A stretch of 64,000 bases of DNA, taken from Gracilibacillus alcaliphilus (lineage in GTDB: Bacteria > Bacillota > Bacilli > Bacillales > Amphibacillaceae). A program made the position numbers and the translations under genes. The stretch covers positions 12,415 to 76,414 of the forward strand of contig NZ_JAFBFA010000027.1 of NCBI RefSeq assembly GCF_016909015.1, given 5' to 3'. Below are positions 18,537 through 27,984 of this stretch, one piece after another (the stretch's first letter is position 1; the number at the start of each line of letters is the position of its first letter). The notes beneath the pieces were generated by a model, which saw only the letters and a list, made by a program, of their open reading frames with translations, was not told the origin of the DNA and did not search any database.

Positions 18537-20519
18537 ATGAATAAAAATATCGTTGAAATAGAAAGGGTCTATAGACCAGAGATTGAAGGGCTGAGAGTAG
18601 TAGCTGCATTACTAGTTGCAGTTTATCATATATGGTTTGGCCGTGTGTCAGGCGGTGTAGATGTTTTCTTTGTTATCTCAGGTTTTTTAATTACTACATC
18701 TATCTTATCAACCATTAATCGCACAGGTGAATTTAAATTCCTACCATATATTGCGAAATTAGGAAAACGATTATTGCCATCTGTACTGGTTGTTTTGTCG
18801 ACAGTTGTTATTTTATCCTTTTTCTGGTTGCCAGCTTCTATAATTGGAAAAACACTAAAGGAAGTAATTGCTTCGCTATTTTATTATCAAAATTGGCAAC
18901 TAGCTTTGTCTAATACAGATTATCTGGACGCTGCTCAAATGAAAACTCCAGTAGAACACTTTTGGGCAATGTCCATTCAAGGTCAGTTTTATATTATATG
19001 GTTTTTAATTTTTGCCTTTCTCTTATTTATGATCAAAAAATTTAATATAGTGAAAGTAAAAAACTTAATTAATTTCTTTTTGGCTAGTTTATTTATTTGT
19101 TCATTAATGTATTCTATTTACCTCACAAATGTTAATCAACCTTTTGCGTATTTTATCACATTTACTAGAGTTTGGGAATTTGCTCTAGGAGGATTACTAT
19201 GTCTGAATTTATCGAAATTCAAACTTAATAGCCTTTTCTCCTTTATTATAGGATGGCTAGGATTGATAGGACTAATCCTAACTGGAATTATATTTGATGT
19301 CTCCACTGCTTTTCCTGGTTTTGTTGCTTTATGGCCAATGTTATGTGCGGTAATGATCGTTGTCTCAGGTGCACAAAATAATAAATATAGTGTAAAGAGA
19401 TTATTAGGAGCTCCGATTATGATTAAACTAGGTGGTTTATCATTTGGAGTATACTTATGGCATTGGGTTATTTTATCATTCTACAATTATCATTTTTCAC
19501 AACAACCAAGTTTGATTGTAGGTATAGGAATAATATTTCTTTCATTGATACTATCTTATTTTATGACTGAATATATTGAGAAACCAATTCGTCAATCGGA
19601 CAAGCAAAGAAAATCATTTAAGAGATTAACACTGATGGCAAGTACTACCATTGTTTTGATAATTAGTTTTTTTAGTATAAATGCTATTGAGGATTACCTA
19701 CATGCTAAGAATATAGTTGATGCAGATTATCCTGGTGCAATGGTAAAAGAAGAGCGTGTTGATTTAACCGAACAAGAACCTATTCCTGCCTTGAAAGATG
19801 TTTTTGATGATTTACCGGTATCACACTTGGATGAAACGAATCAAGGATTGAAAGAATCTGATTTAAAGATAGGTTTTTATGGAGAAACAGAAAATTATTC
19901 TCATACAATTGCGCTTGTAGGTAGTTCCCACTCACAGCATTGGTTATCGGCTGTTCTAGAGGCGATAAAGGATACAGATTATCGAGTGCTAGGTATGACT
20001 AGATCAGGTACTAGATTTTCTACAGGATATCCTGATGATGATTTAAAAGGACAGTGGGTTAACGAGGTGACAGAATACCTTCGAGATAATGCTGATGATA
20101 TTGATTTGGTTGTCTCACACACTACTGCTTCTGATACGGATAATGATCGTATTCATCAACAAATGATAGATAAGCTAAAAGAAGTCCATGATTTTGGTAT
20201 TGATGTTTTGGCAATACGCGATAACCCTCGTTATGAATTTAATGTGTTAGAGGCATTAGAGATAGAGGGGGAGGAAGAGACAATTCAATTAATGAATGCC
20301 GCTGATACACAGAAAGATAGAGTGTTTTGGAATCATTTTATACAGAATAATGATTCATTCTACACATTAGATTTAACGGAATATTTTAAAGTAGATGGCG
20401 AATTTAGACCTATCATTGGTAATATTGTAGTGTATAGGGATGAGAAGCATATGACTAGGACATTTTCGGAATCATTCGGTCCGATCTTTCTCAAGAAATT
20501 CAAAGAAATTTTTGAATAA
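18537..20519 (+). CDS. OatA-like acyltransferase: acyltransferase-3 membrane domain plus extracellular SGNH domain
   Basis: Residues 10-360 are an acyltransferase-3 domain with about ten membrane segments and the motifs RPEIEGLRVVAALLVAVYH and GGVDVFFVISGFLI. A further membrane segment (about 363-382) leads to an SGNH-hydrolase-like domain with VGSSHSQHW near 461-469 (nucleophile Ser 464) and RDEKHMT near the C-terminus for the catalytic Asp/His. Such proteins O-acetylate peptidoglycan or cell-surface polymers. In this setting teichoic acid or muramic acid are both possible acceptors. The usual GDSH is GSSH here, as in part of this family. Confidence 0.8.
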   Translation: MNKNIVEIERVYRPEIEGLRVVAALLVAVYHIWFGRVSGGVDVFFVISGFLITTSILSTINRTGEFKFLPYIAKLGKRLLPSVLVVLSTVVILSFFWLPASIIGKTLKEVIASLFYYQNWQLALSNTDYLDAAQMKTPVEHFWAMSIQGQFYIIWFLIFAFLLFMIKKFNIVKVKNLINFFLASLFICSLMYSIYLTNVNQPFAYFITFTRVWEFALGGLLCLNLSKFKLNSLFSFIIGWLGLIGLILTGIIFDVSTAFPGFVALWPMLCAVMIVVSGAQNNKYSVKRLLGAPIMIKLGGLSFGVYLWHWVILSFYNYHFSQQPSLIVGIGIIFLSLILSYFMTEYIEKPIRQSDKQRKSFKRLTLMASTTIVLIISFFSINAIEDYLHAKNIVDADYPGAMVKEERVDLTEQEPIPALKDVFDDLPVSHLDETNQGLKESDLKIGFYGETENYSHTIALVGSSHSQHWLSAVLEAIKDTDYRVLGMTRSGTRFSTGYPDDDLKGQWVNEVTEYLRDNADDIDLVVSHTTASDTDNDRIHQQMIDKLKEVHDFGIDVLAIRDNPRYEFNVLEALEIEGEEETIQLMNAADTQKDRVFWNHFIQNNDSFYTLDLTEYFKVDGEFRPIIGNIVVYRDEKHMTRTFSESFGPIFLKKFKEIFE

Positions 20520-20795
20520 GTTTTAAAATAAATGAATAGTTACTATGCCAAGTAGTTCTTGGGAGGAGGCTATATAGATAATGATCCCATAGGGCTATCT
20601 GTGCTGTATTCTATTTTATACTAGAAAAAGCAAGGCTAAGAGATAATGTTTCGATACTGTTATTTGTACACTAGTTATTATCTAAGGTTTCTTTTGTTTC
20701 TATATAGGGTAAGATCTCTAAGGACAGAGTTATTGTTACTTTAGTTCTATAATCAACCAACGTCATTTTTTTAGTACACAAAAGTTAACAGATTT

Positions 20796-20834
20796 AAAAA
20801 GCAAATCCTCTGTTAATAGTAGGATTTGCTTTTT
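20796..20834. terminator. Bidirectional terminator
   Basis: AAAAAGCAAATCCT pairs with AGGATTTGCTTTTT across an 11-12-base loop, between the convergent OatA-like gene and the tandem GPT gene. Both sides end in T runs on their own strand. The 276 bases before it (20520-20795) show no gene. Confidence 0.9.
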
Positions 20835-20836
20835 GA

Positions 20837-23800
20837 TTATTTAAATACCTTATTTACAACTCTTTTTCCAGCAGATCCATCATCTAGGTAACAATATTTC
20901 TCATGGAAGGCTGTATATTTTTCTTTATATTTTGCTTCTATCTTTTCTATATCTTCAATGTTATTAATTAATTGTTCTGTATCGTAGACAAATGGACCTG
21001 GCGCTTCATTTTCAAAATCCATATAAAAACCTCGCAAATTATCCCGATAGTTATCGAAATCGTACGTATAGAAAATGATCGGTTTCTTGGTATTAGCAAA
21101 GTCAAACATGATGGATGAATAATCTGTCACAAGAATATCTGTCATCAGTGAAAGTTCTTGGATATCTGGATAATTAGAGACATTCTTCACAAAATCTTGT
21201 AATTCAGGATCGATCTTAATTTTATTACTAATCACAACATGCATTCTTAACAAGAGAATATAATCATTACCCAAATGCTCTTGCATTTTGTAAAGATCTA
21301 GGTTTAGGTCGAAAAGAAATTTGTTACGTTTAGATGTCTGATCATCTCGAAAAGTTGGTGCGTATAAGATAATTTTCTTGTCTTTAGGCAGTTGTAGTTT
21401 ATTTTTTATTTTAGAAATATATTCTTCTTTGTTATCGATAAAGAAAATATCATTTCTAGGATAGCCAAGCTCTAGTATCTCGCCAGTATAACGAAAAGCA
21501 CTTTGGAATTTTTCTGAAGCATATCGACTTGGAGAGATCAAATAATCCCAATTTTTAACAGTATTACCTATTCTCTCTAAGTAATCATCATTTCTTCCTT
21601 GGATATTTTCAATATCAAATAACATTCGTTTCAATGGTGTGCCATGCCAAGTTTGCAAGTAGGTTGTTTTCGATCGCTTCTTGAGATAAGCAGGGAAGTT
21701 TTGATTGTTTACCCAGTACCTTGCTCTCAAAAGATAGAAATAATACTGTGGACTCAGTCTAACGATTTTCTTAGTGTCTGGATCATTAAAACGATAATTT
21801 CTATTGTAGACCCAGATTTTCTTGAATTCTAAACCTTGTTCCAACATTTCCTCATAAATAACTCTTGGGCTATCCGCGTATTGTTTTCCAATTCCACTTT
21901 CAAACAGAATAAGCTTCGGGTCAACTGGAATGATATATGAACCCAAATTATAAAATGCCTTCATGGTTGGAAAATAATATTTACTTCGTCTGAATTTCTT
22001 ATACAATGCTTGAGACAGGATATTTATTTTCTCATGCTCAAAAATTGATTTTTTGACGGTTGCATGTTCAATATGTTCAAAGATACGTTGAGATGAATTC
22101 TGATCACGATATTGAATGAACTTGTTCGCTCTTTGTTTATACTCTTCTTTCATTTGAAAATCATTTTTGGCATAACCCTCTAATTTTTCTAGTAAAACAT
22201 CGTAGTCAAACGCAATTTCACCAGGTAATTCATTATCAAGGTCTAAGTGAGATGGACGTTTTCCAATAAATCGACTCCGGTCAAATTGATAATACAGAAC
22301 TGGCTTATGCAAGAAGCTAAAGTCGAAACCAACACTTGAATAATCGGTAAGCATCATGGCACTCTGTTTAATTAAATATTGAACGTCAATTTCACCTTGT
22401 TGTACGATTTGGATATGATCAGCATCAAAATGATTACTAAATTGTTGCATATTAGGATGTAAACAAAATAAAACTTTGAAGTTATAGTGATCAGCTAGGG
22501 TTTTCAGCTGGTCACTATTAATTAATTGTCTGTATTTTTCATAGTATTCACTTTCTAAAAATGCTTCATCAGTTATAATCCAGTCCCTCCAAGTGGGGAT
22601 AATTAACAGTTGCCTAATTGGTGCGACATCTTTTTTAAATAAGGTATCAAACCTTGATAATCCAGTTACAAATACATTGTTAGGTGAGTAACCGAAATCT
22701 GTAACAATCATTCGCTTCTCAAACGGAGAACTTACAATGAAGAAATCAGTATCGAATCCAGGAGAGTTTTTCCCATAATTCGCCACCATATTTTTGGTCC
22801 CCATTACTCCATGTTGTAAAAAGACCTTATCAGCTTTTACTTTATTTTTAAATTTTTCCGTTCTAATTGGATACAAATAATCTGGGTGATGTGACGAGAT
22901 CACCTTCGTAGCTATAAGGGTTTTCCACATATGCTCCCTTGATCGATAATCAAGAACATTTCCTAAAGGTTCTACATTTTTCTTTTCTGGTGAATCTGAT
23001 TCAATCACATAATAGATATTCTTATCAGGGTATGTTTCTCTCATGTGTTTAAAAAATGCATAACCTGTGTCTTGGGCTTTATATGTTCTTTCGCCAATTA
23101 TCCACGTGTCTTGTTTTTTAAAGAGCTTTCTCAGCAGCCAAGACCAACGCATAATTTTCTTTAGATAATGGTAACTTTTTACGTCATATTTATATACTTC
23201 AAATGACAGGTTGCTCATTTTAAACGTAAAGTAAGGATGAATCACATTTGCTTCTTCTTGGAAAACAGCATTTAGATCTCTTAGAAACAGGCGTGCTCGA
23301 AAGGTTGGTCTTCCTATTCTAATGTATTTTGGCTCTTCCATATCATGAAGTTCCACTTTTAAAAATAGATCATAAATATCATTTTCTAAAGGAGCTCCAT
23401 TATTCACTTTACTAAAGTCTATTTCACCAGTATAGGCATATCTGTTTAAACCATAATTAGCTTTCACCTGCTCACTTAGATGTTGAAGTTGTATACTATC
23501 AGCATGTAAGTGTGCACCAGTGTTTCTGCCTTGCAAATAAAACTGACAATGGAGCACTTTGGAATTCCGTGTGAATAACTTACCCATAATCTTAATAGTG
23601 CTCTTACGTTTTTTTACTTTGTCAATTTGAATTCTTGTTGGTGCTTCTGGCTCTGCATTAAACACAAGCGAAAAATTACCTTTCGTTGTGATATAGTTGA
23701 GTATTTTATCTTCGTTAGAAGGAAAGTAAGAAAGGCCATCTTCATGAGTCGTATTAAACCTTCCGCAACGAATAAAATATTCAGCATAGGTTACTTCATC

Positions 23801-24130
23801 TTGTTCAACAATTTCTAGCTCTTCGCTATCCTTTCTATTAGCCGGAACAACGTCAAGTGGTGTTCGGATTTTAAAATACCAATCTAATACTGTTATATCT
23901 TTCTCTTTTACAGCAGCTAGTAAGTCACTTAGATTGATGGTGAATTTAAATGAATTACTCGGCTCAATTTCTGCCACTTTTATTGTACAGGTTTGATGAT
24001 CTTTAGAAAAAAGCCACATTTCCTTTGCTTGAAAATTCTCTCTTGCAAATTTTCCGCTTATATATAAAGAATCATTTTTTTGTGAGTAATTTATCATTTC
24101 TTTTAGTTTGTTTGCTGGCTTCTTGCTCAT
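20837..24130 (-). CDS. Bifunctional protein with two tandem CDP-glycerol glycerophosphotransferase domains (1097 aa)
   Basis: After about 300 residues of beta-rich N-terminal sequence there are two complete GPT domains. The first (about 340-690) has VFLQHGVMG at 437-445, FCLHPN near 555-560 and LTDYSSVGFDFS at 594-605. The second (about 735-1097) has YLQTWHGTPLKRM at 824-836, LLRMHVV near 960-966 and VTDYSSIMFDFA near 1001-1012. The first is of the same subtype as the genes at 4669 and 7444; the second is of the TarF/TagF subtype like the gene at 25059. All apparent catalytic residues are kept in both. It could make two successive transfers or an alternating polymer. Which polyol phosphate each domain uses is unknown. 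Confidence 0.85.
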   Translation of the reverse strand: MSKKPANKLKEMINYSQKNDSLYISGKFARENFQAKEMWLFSKDHQTCTIKVAEIEPSNSFKFTINLSDLLAAVKEKDITVLDWYFKIRTPLDVVPANRKDSEELEIVEQDEVTYAEYFIRCGRFNTTHEDGLSYFPSNEDKILNYITTKGNFSLVFNAEPEAPTRIQIDKVKKRKSTIKIMGKLFTRNSKVLHCQFYLQGRNTGAHLHADSIQLQHLSEQVKANYGLNRYAYTGEIDFSKVNNGAPLENDIYDLFLKVELHDMEEPKYIRIGRPTFRARLFLRDLNAVFQEEANVIHPYFTFKMSNLSFEVYKYDVKSYHYLKKIMRWSWLLRKLFKKQDTWIIGERTYKAQDTGYAFFKHMRETYPDKNIYYVIESDSPEKKNVEPLGNVLDYRSREHMWKTLIATKVISSHHPDYLYPIRTEKFKNKVKADKVFLQHGVMGTKNMVANYGKNSPGFDTDFFIVSSPFEKRMIVTDFGYSPNNVFVTGLSRFDTLFKKDVAPIRQLLIIPTWRDWIITDEAFLESEYYEKYRQLINSDQLKTLADHYNFKVLFCLHPNMQQFSNHFDADHIQIVQQGEIDVQYLIKQSAMMLTDYSSVGFDFSFLHKPVLYYQFDRSRFIGKRPSHLDLDNELPGEIAFDYDVLLEKLEGYAKNDFQMKEEYKQRANKFIQYRDQNSSQRIFEHIEHATVKKSIFEHEKINILSQALYKKFRRSKYYFPTMKAFYNLGSYIIPVDPKLILFESGIGKQYADSPRVIYEEMLEQGLEFKKIWVYNRNYRFNDPDTKKIVRLSPQYYFYLLRARYWVNNQNFPAYLKKRSKTTYLQTWHGTPLKRMLFDIENIQGRNDDYLERIGNTVKNWDYLISPSRYASEKFQSAFRYTGEILELGYPRNDIFFIDNKEEYISKIKNKLQLPKDKKIILYAPTFRDDQTSKRNKFLFDLNLDLYKMQEHLGNDYILLLRMHVVISNKIKIDPELQDFVKNVSNYPDIQELSLMTDILVTDYSSIMFDFANTKKPIIFYTYDFDNYRDNLRGFYMDFENEAPGPFVYDTEQLINNIEDIEKIEAKYKEKYTAFHEKYCYLDDGSAGKRVVNKVFK

Positions 24131-24166
24131 GATTATTCTCCCTTAGTGTAGTTATTTTTATAAATA

Positions 24167-24310
24167 TTTATCCTAGTGCAGTCGTCCGTAATCCCTACTT
24201 CCAAACTTGGAGAGTTACCCAAGAAGTTTAGTGAAGGATAATGGCTGCTGCCATCTGGTAAGATTCACTATTCATAAGTGGGGGAGGAATCCCAACTTAT
24301 GGCAGTATCA
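24167..24310. repeat. Dispersed structured intergenic element, copy A
   Basis: Starting at TTTATCC, this stretch shares TCGTCCGTAA, a TCCC-ACTTCCA block, ACTTGGAGAG and, further on, TGCTGCC-TCTG with a second locus at 37708-37830. It contains its own nested helices: AGTGAA with TTCACT enclosing ATGGC-TGCT-GCCAT. It has no coding capacity. It may be a decayed transposon end or a structured RNA; see the finding. Confidence 0.5.
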
Positions 24311-25058
24311 TTTTATAAAAATACGTGGCGCAAAGTGATAATACTTATATACGAAACTTGCAATATTATGTATTTAATTGAATTATATACATAAATAGTA
24401 AAACCTATATAGTTGTTCCATTACTCTATGTTTTACAATGTATAATTATAGTATATATAATGTTTGAAATAAATAGTTAAATTGTTCAGACATATATTAT
24501 ATTGACAATACTTGATAAGTCTTAAAAGCAATTTGCAAATTATGTTATATTATCAATTATCTTAAATAATATAAAGGACAAGTAAGGAACAATCCATTAA
24601 ATATAACCTTAATATTACAATTAAAAGTTATACTCAGATATTTTCATTCTAAATATGCCGTGATTCGTATAACCCGTTTCCATACTTATAATGTACAATG
24701 AAGTGAATAATTGGTTTATATAAGAGGTTAGTATAATTCCTCCTTTTTTGTTGAATATGCTTTTGTTAAACAGTTGTTTTTACAGTAGACTAATCAATGC
24801 TTATCTGAAAGAGAGTTCTATCAGCTGAATAATGATCTCCCCAGAAGTAAAAGCAGAAGCAATTCCCCTGCCTCTGGCTTTTTAAATTGGAAGAAAATAT
24901 AACTTTGGAAATGAACAGGATACATCATTTAAAGCATTAAAGCAATAAGGGCAGTATATCTTTTTGTGTCATTTTGTTATATAATGTAGAGTGGATTTTA
25001 ATGATATAAATAATTGTACAGTTTTGAATAATAGCACTAGTAACAAGGGGATTTAAGA
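24311..25058. other. Gene-free AT-rich interval before the TarF-like gene
   Basis: Together with copy A this makes a 928-base gap between divergent genes. No open frame with a credible ribosome site was found on either strand. An imperfect GC-richer hairpin followed by CTTTTT lies at about 24850-24886 (AGCAGAAGCA against TGCCTCTGGCT), which looks like a terminator without a gene and may mark a deleted one. TATAAT at 24980-24985 is a possible -10 for the gene at 25059, without a clear -35. Confidence 0.4.
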
Positions 25059-26258
25059 ATGAATAAGCTAAAGCAATTGATTATTAGAATGAGAAGAAGC
25101 AATATGGTACTTTATATATATAAGATTATCTTTTTTATCATCTCGAAGTTTCCAAGAGCAAAGAAAACGGTAATATTCGAAAGCTTTCATGGCAAACAAT
25201 ACAGTGATAATCCTCGAGCCGTATATGAGTATATGAAAGAACACTATCCAAGCTATCAACTATATTGGAGTGTGGATAAACGATTTATCTCGCTGTTTCA
25301 AGGACAACAATTGGATATCCTTCCTCGTTTCACATTAAAATGGCTTTGGATAATGCCGAGAGCGGAGTACTGGGTAATCAACAGCCGTTTGCCGAACTGG
25401 ATTCCGAAATCTTCTAAAACGAAGTATTTGCAAACTTGGCATGGAACTCCGTTAAAAAAATTAGGATTAGACTTAGAAGACATCCATATGCCAGGTACTA
25501 ATCTCGAACAATATAAACATAACTTTAAGCAAGAGGCTTTAAAGTGGGATTATTTAATATCTCCCAATAAGTATTCGACTGATATTTTTATAAGGGCATT
25601 TGGGTTTGAAGGGGAGATGCTGGAAACAGGTTACCCTAGAAATGATTTTATTGTAAATCACAAAAATAATCAGGCAACTATTACAAGAATTAAAGAAAAA
25701 CTGGCAATTGATTCCGATAAGAAGGTTATTCTTTATGCACCGACATGGAGAGACAACCAGTACTTTGGCAAGGGAAGATATAAATATAATGCTCAATTAG
25801 ATTTACATATGCTTCGTCAGGAGTTAGGCGATGATTATGTGATTATTCTAAGAATGCATTACTTAGTTGCTGATCAAATTGATCTAACAGAATTAGATAA
25901 TTTTGTGGTAGACGCGTCTAAATACGAAGATATTAGAGAATTATATCTAATAGCCGATATGTTAATTACAGATTATTCCTCTGTTTTCTTTGATTTTGCG
26001 AATTTACAACGGCCAATTCTATTCTTTGTCTATGATTTAGAAGAATATCGTGATACTTTAAGAGGGTTTTACTTTAACTTTGAGAAAGAAGCACCAGGTC
26101 CATTAGTGAAAACAAATCAAGAACTTTTAGAAGAAGTCAAGAAGTTGGAAGAAACAGAATTCCAGCCAATTCAATATGATCAGGCATTTTATGAGCGATT
26201 TTGTTATTTAGAAAACGGTCAAGCCGCAAAGAAGGTAACAGAGCGTTTATTGAAGTAA
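25059..26258 (+). CDS. TarF/TagF-type CDP-glycerol glycerophosphotransferase (399 aa)
   Basis: This compact protein has an N-terminal hydrophobic helix (about 17-31) and a full GPT domain: VIFESFHGKQYSDNPRA near 38, YLQTWHGTPLKK at 123-134, VILYAPTWRDN near 228, IILRMHYLV near 263 and LITDYSSVFFDFA near 303. Its length and motifs fit Staphylococcus TarF or the catalytic half of TagF, which add one or many glycerol phosphates to the primed linkage unit. It lies 76 bases before tagG, so it probably belongs with the export genes. Primase and polymerase cannot be told apart by motif. Confidence 0.85.
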   Translation: MNKLKQLIIRMRRSNMVLYIYKIIFFIISKFPRAKKTVIFESFHGKQYSDNPRAVYEYMKEHYPSYQLYWSVDKRFISLFQGQQLDILPRFTLKWLWIMPRAEYWVINSRLPNWIPKSSKTKYLQTWHGTPLKKLGLDLEDIHMPGTNLEQYKHNFKQEALKWDYLISPNKYSTDIFIRAFGFEGEMLETGYPRNDFIVNHKNNQATITRIKEKLAIDSDKKVILYAPTWRDNQYFGKGRYKYNAQLDLHMLRQELGDDYVIILRMHYLVADQIDLTELDNFVVDASKYEDIRELYLIADMLITDYSSVFFDFANLQRPILFFVYDLEEYRDTLRGFYFNFEKEAPGPLVKTNQELLEEVKKLEETEFQPIQYDQAFYERFCYLENGQAAKKVTERLLK

Positions 26259-26334
26259 TATATTGTTCTTTCTTGGAGATGTATAGTATAATTTCTTAGA
26301 TGTAATGCCTAAGAAATGGGAAGGTTATATGTAG

Positions 26335-27156
26335 ATGAAATCTGTTATAAATGTAATAAAAGAACAAATTCAGTATTTTTATTTAATCAGGCGACTATCG
26401 TTATACGAATTAAAGAGTAAGAATAAAAATAATTACTTAGGAATGGTCTGGGAAATTATCACGCCATCTATTCAAGTCATGATTTATTGGTTTGTTTTTG
26501 GAACGTTATTAAGACGTGAACCAATTATAGTCGGTGAAGAAGAGGTACCCTTTATATTCTGGCTGATACCAGCATTTTTTCTGTGGACTTTTTTCTACCA
26601 GTCGACAATTCAAGGTTCCAAGTCTATTTATTCAAGGCTTCGCATGTTATCTAAGATGAATTTCCCGATGAGTGTGATTCCAAGTTATGTGATTTTTTCA
26701 CAATTATATATTCATTTTGTTGTGTTGGGAATCACTGTCGGTCTATTTCAACTAGCAGGGTATTATGTTAATATTTACTATTTGCAAATCCCTTATTTCT
26801 TATTTGCAACCATCATATTAGTTTTTGCTATATCATTGATTACATCAACTCTGTCAACCATCATTAGAGATATCCATATGCTACTGAGCTCTACTTTGCG
26901 AATGTTCTTATATATATCTGGTGTATTATGGCCAATTTCTAGGCTTGAAGACTTTCCGACAATACTAGAAATTATGAAGTTAAATCCAGTGTATTATGTG
27001 GTTTCAGGTTATCGGGCAGCTTTATTTGGTTCTGAATGGTATTTCATTACCCAATGGCAATATACACTTATTTTTTGGGCGATTGTAATTGTCCTGCTGT
27101 TCATTGGAGCCACCATTCATGTCCGGTTCAGAAGACACTTTATTGATTACTTATAA
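26335..27156 (+). CDS. tagG: TagG teichoic acid ABC transporter permease
   Basis: The 273-residue membrane protein is an ABC-2 type permease with about six hydrophobic segments and the family start LIRRLSLYELKSKNKNNYLG followed by WEIITP. It is paired with an ATPase gene six bases downstream. TagGH flips lipid-linked teichoic acid across the membrane. Length and order match tagGH of Bacillus. Confidence 0.93.
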   Translation: MKSVINVIKEQIQYFYLIRRLSLYELKSKNKNNYLGMVWEIITPSIQVMIYWFVFGTLLRREPIIVGEEEVPFIFWLIPAFFLWTFFYQSTIQGSKSIYSRLRMLSKMNFPMSVIPSYVIFSQLYIHFVVLGITVGLFQLAGYYVNIYYLQIPYFLFATIILVFAISLITSTLSTIIRDIHMLLSSTLRMFLYISGVLWPISRLEDFPTILEIMKLNPVYYVVSGYRAALFGSEWYFITQWQYTLIFWAIVIVLLFIGATIHVRFRRHFIDYL

Positions 27157-27162
27157 AGGCAT

Positions 27163-27984
27163 GTGAATAAAATGCAAAAATCTATAGAAGTAAAAAAGAT
27201 TACAAAGAAGTATAAGTTATATAAAAACACAAAAGAACGATTCTTAGATTTATTATCACCCAAAAGTTATGGTGAAGACTTCTATGCCTTAAGGAATGTT
27301 TCGTTTGATGTGGAAAAAGGAGACATACTAGGCCTAATTGGAACCAATGGTTCGGGTAAATCGACTTTATCTAATATTTTGGCAGGGATTGTGCCAGAAA
27401 CGTCAGGAGAGATAAAGACATATGGGCAAGTATCCTTAATTGCCGTAGCTTCTGGCTTAAAAGGAGATTTAACCGGACGTGATAATATTGAGTTGAAGCT
27501 CCTTATGCTTGGTTTTGATAAACATCAGATTGCCGAATTAGAACCGGAAATTATTGAATTCTCAGAATTAGAGAAATTTATTGATCAGCCAGTAAAATCG
27601 TATTCAAGCGGGATGAAATCAAGACTGGGCTTTGCCATTTCCGTTAATATTGATCCAGATATATTAATTATTGATGAGGCTCTATCTGTTGGAGATCGAG
27701 CCTTTGCCGAAAAATCATTCAATAAAATGCTCGAATTTAAGAAAAAAGGAAAAACAATGGTGTTTGTCAGTCACTCCCTTGGTCAAATGCGAAAATTCTG
27801 TGAGAAAATTCTATGGCTAGAGTTTGGTACAGTGAGAGAATATGGACCTGTCAATGAGGTACTTGATCATTATGAACAATATCTTAAAGATTGGAAAAAA
27901 ATGAGTAAACAAAAACGTGAAGCATATAAAAAAAAGGTAATAAAAAATAACATCATTGAGCAAGAAGAAGGAGTATCAAAATGA
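27163..27984 (+). CDS. tagH: TagH teichoic acid ABC transporter ATP-binding protein
   Basis: The protein has Walker A GTNGSGKST at 60-68, the signature YSSGMKSRLGF near 146, Walker B ILIIDEAL near 167 and the switch His in VFVSHS near 204. At about 273 residues it is like the short staphylococcal TarH and lacks the long C-terminal wall-binding extension of Bacillus subtilis TagH. The start may be GTG 27163 or ATG 27172; neither has a perfectly spaced ribosome site. Its stop overlaps the start of gtaB (ATGA). Confidence 0.95.
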   Translation: MNKMQKSIEVKKITKKYKLYKNTKERFLDLLSPKSYGEDFYALRNVSFDVEKGDILGLIGTNGSGKSTLSNILAGIVPETSGEIKTYGQVSLIAVASGLKGDLTGRDNIELKLLMLGFDKHQIAELEPEIIEFSELEKFIDQPVKSYSSGMKSRLGFAISVNIDPDILIIDEALSVGDRAFAEKSFNKMLEFKKKGKTMVFVSHSLGQMRKFCEKILWLEFGTVREYGPVNEVLDHYEQYLKDWKKMSKQKREAYKKKVIKNNIIEQEEGVSK

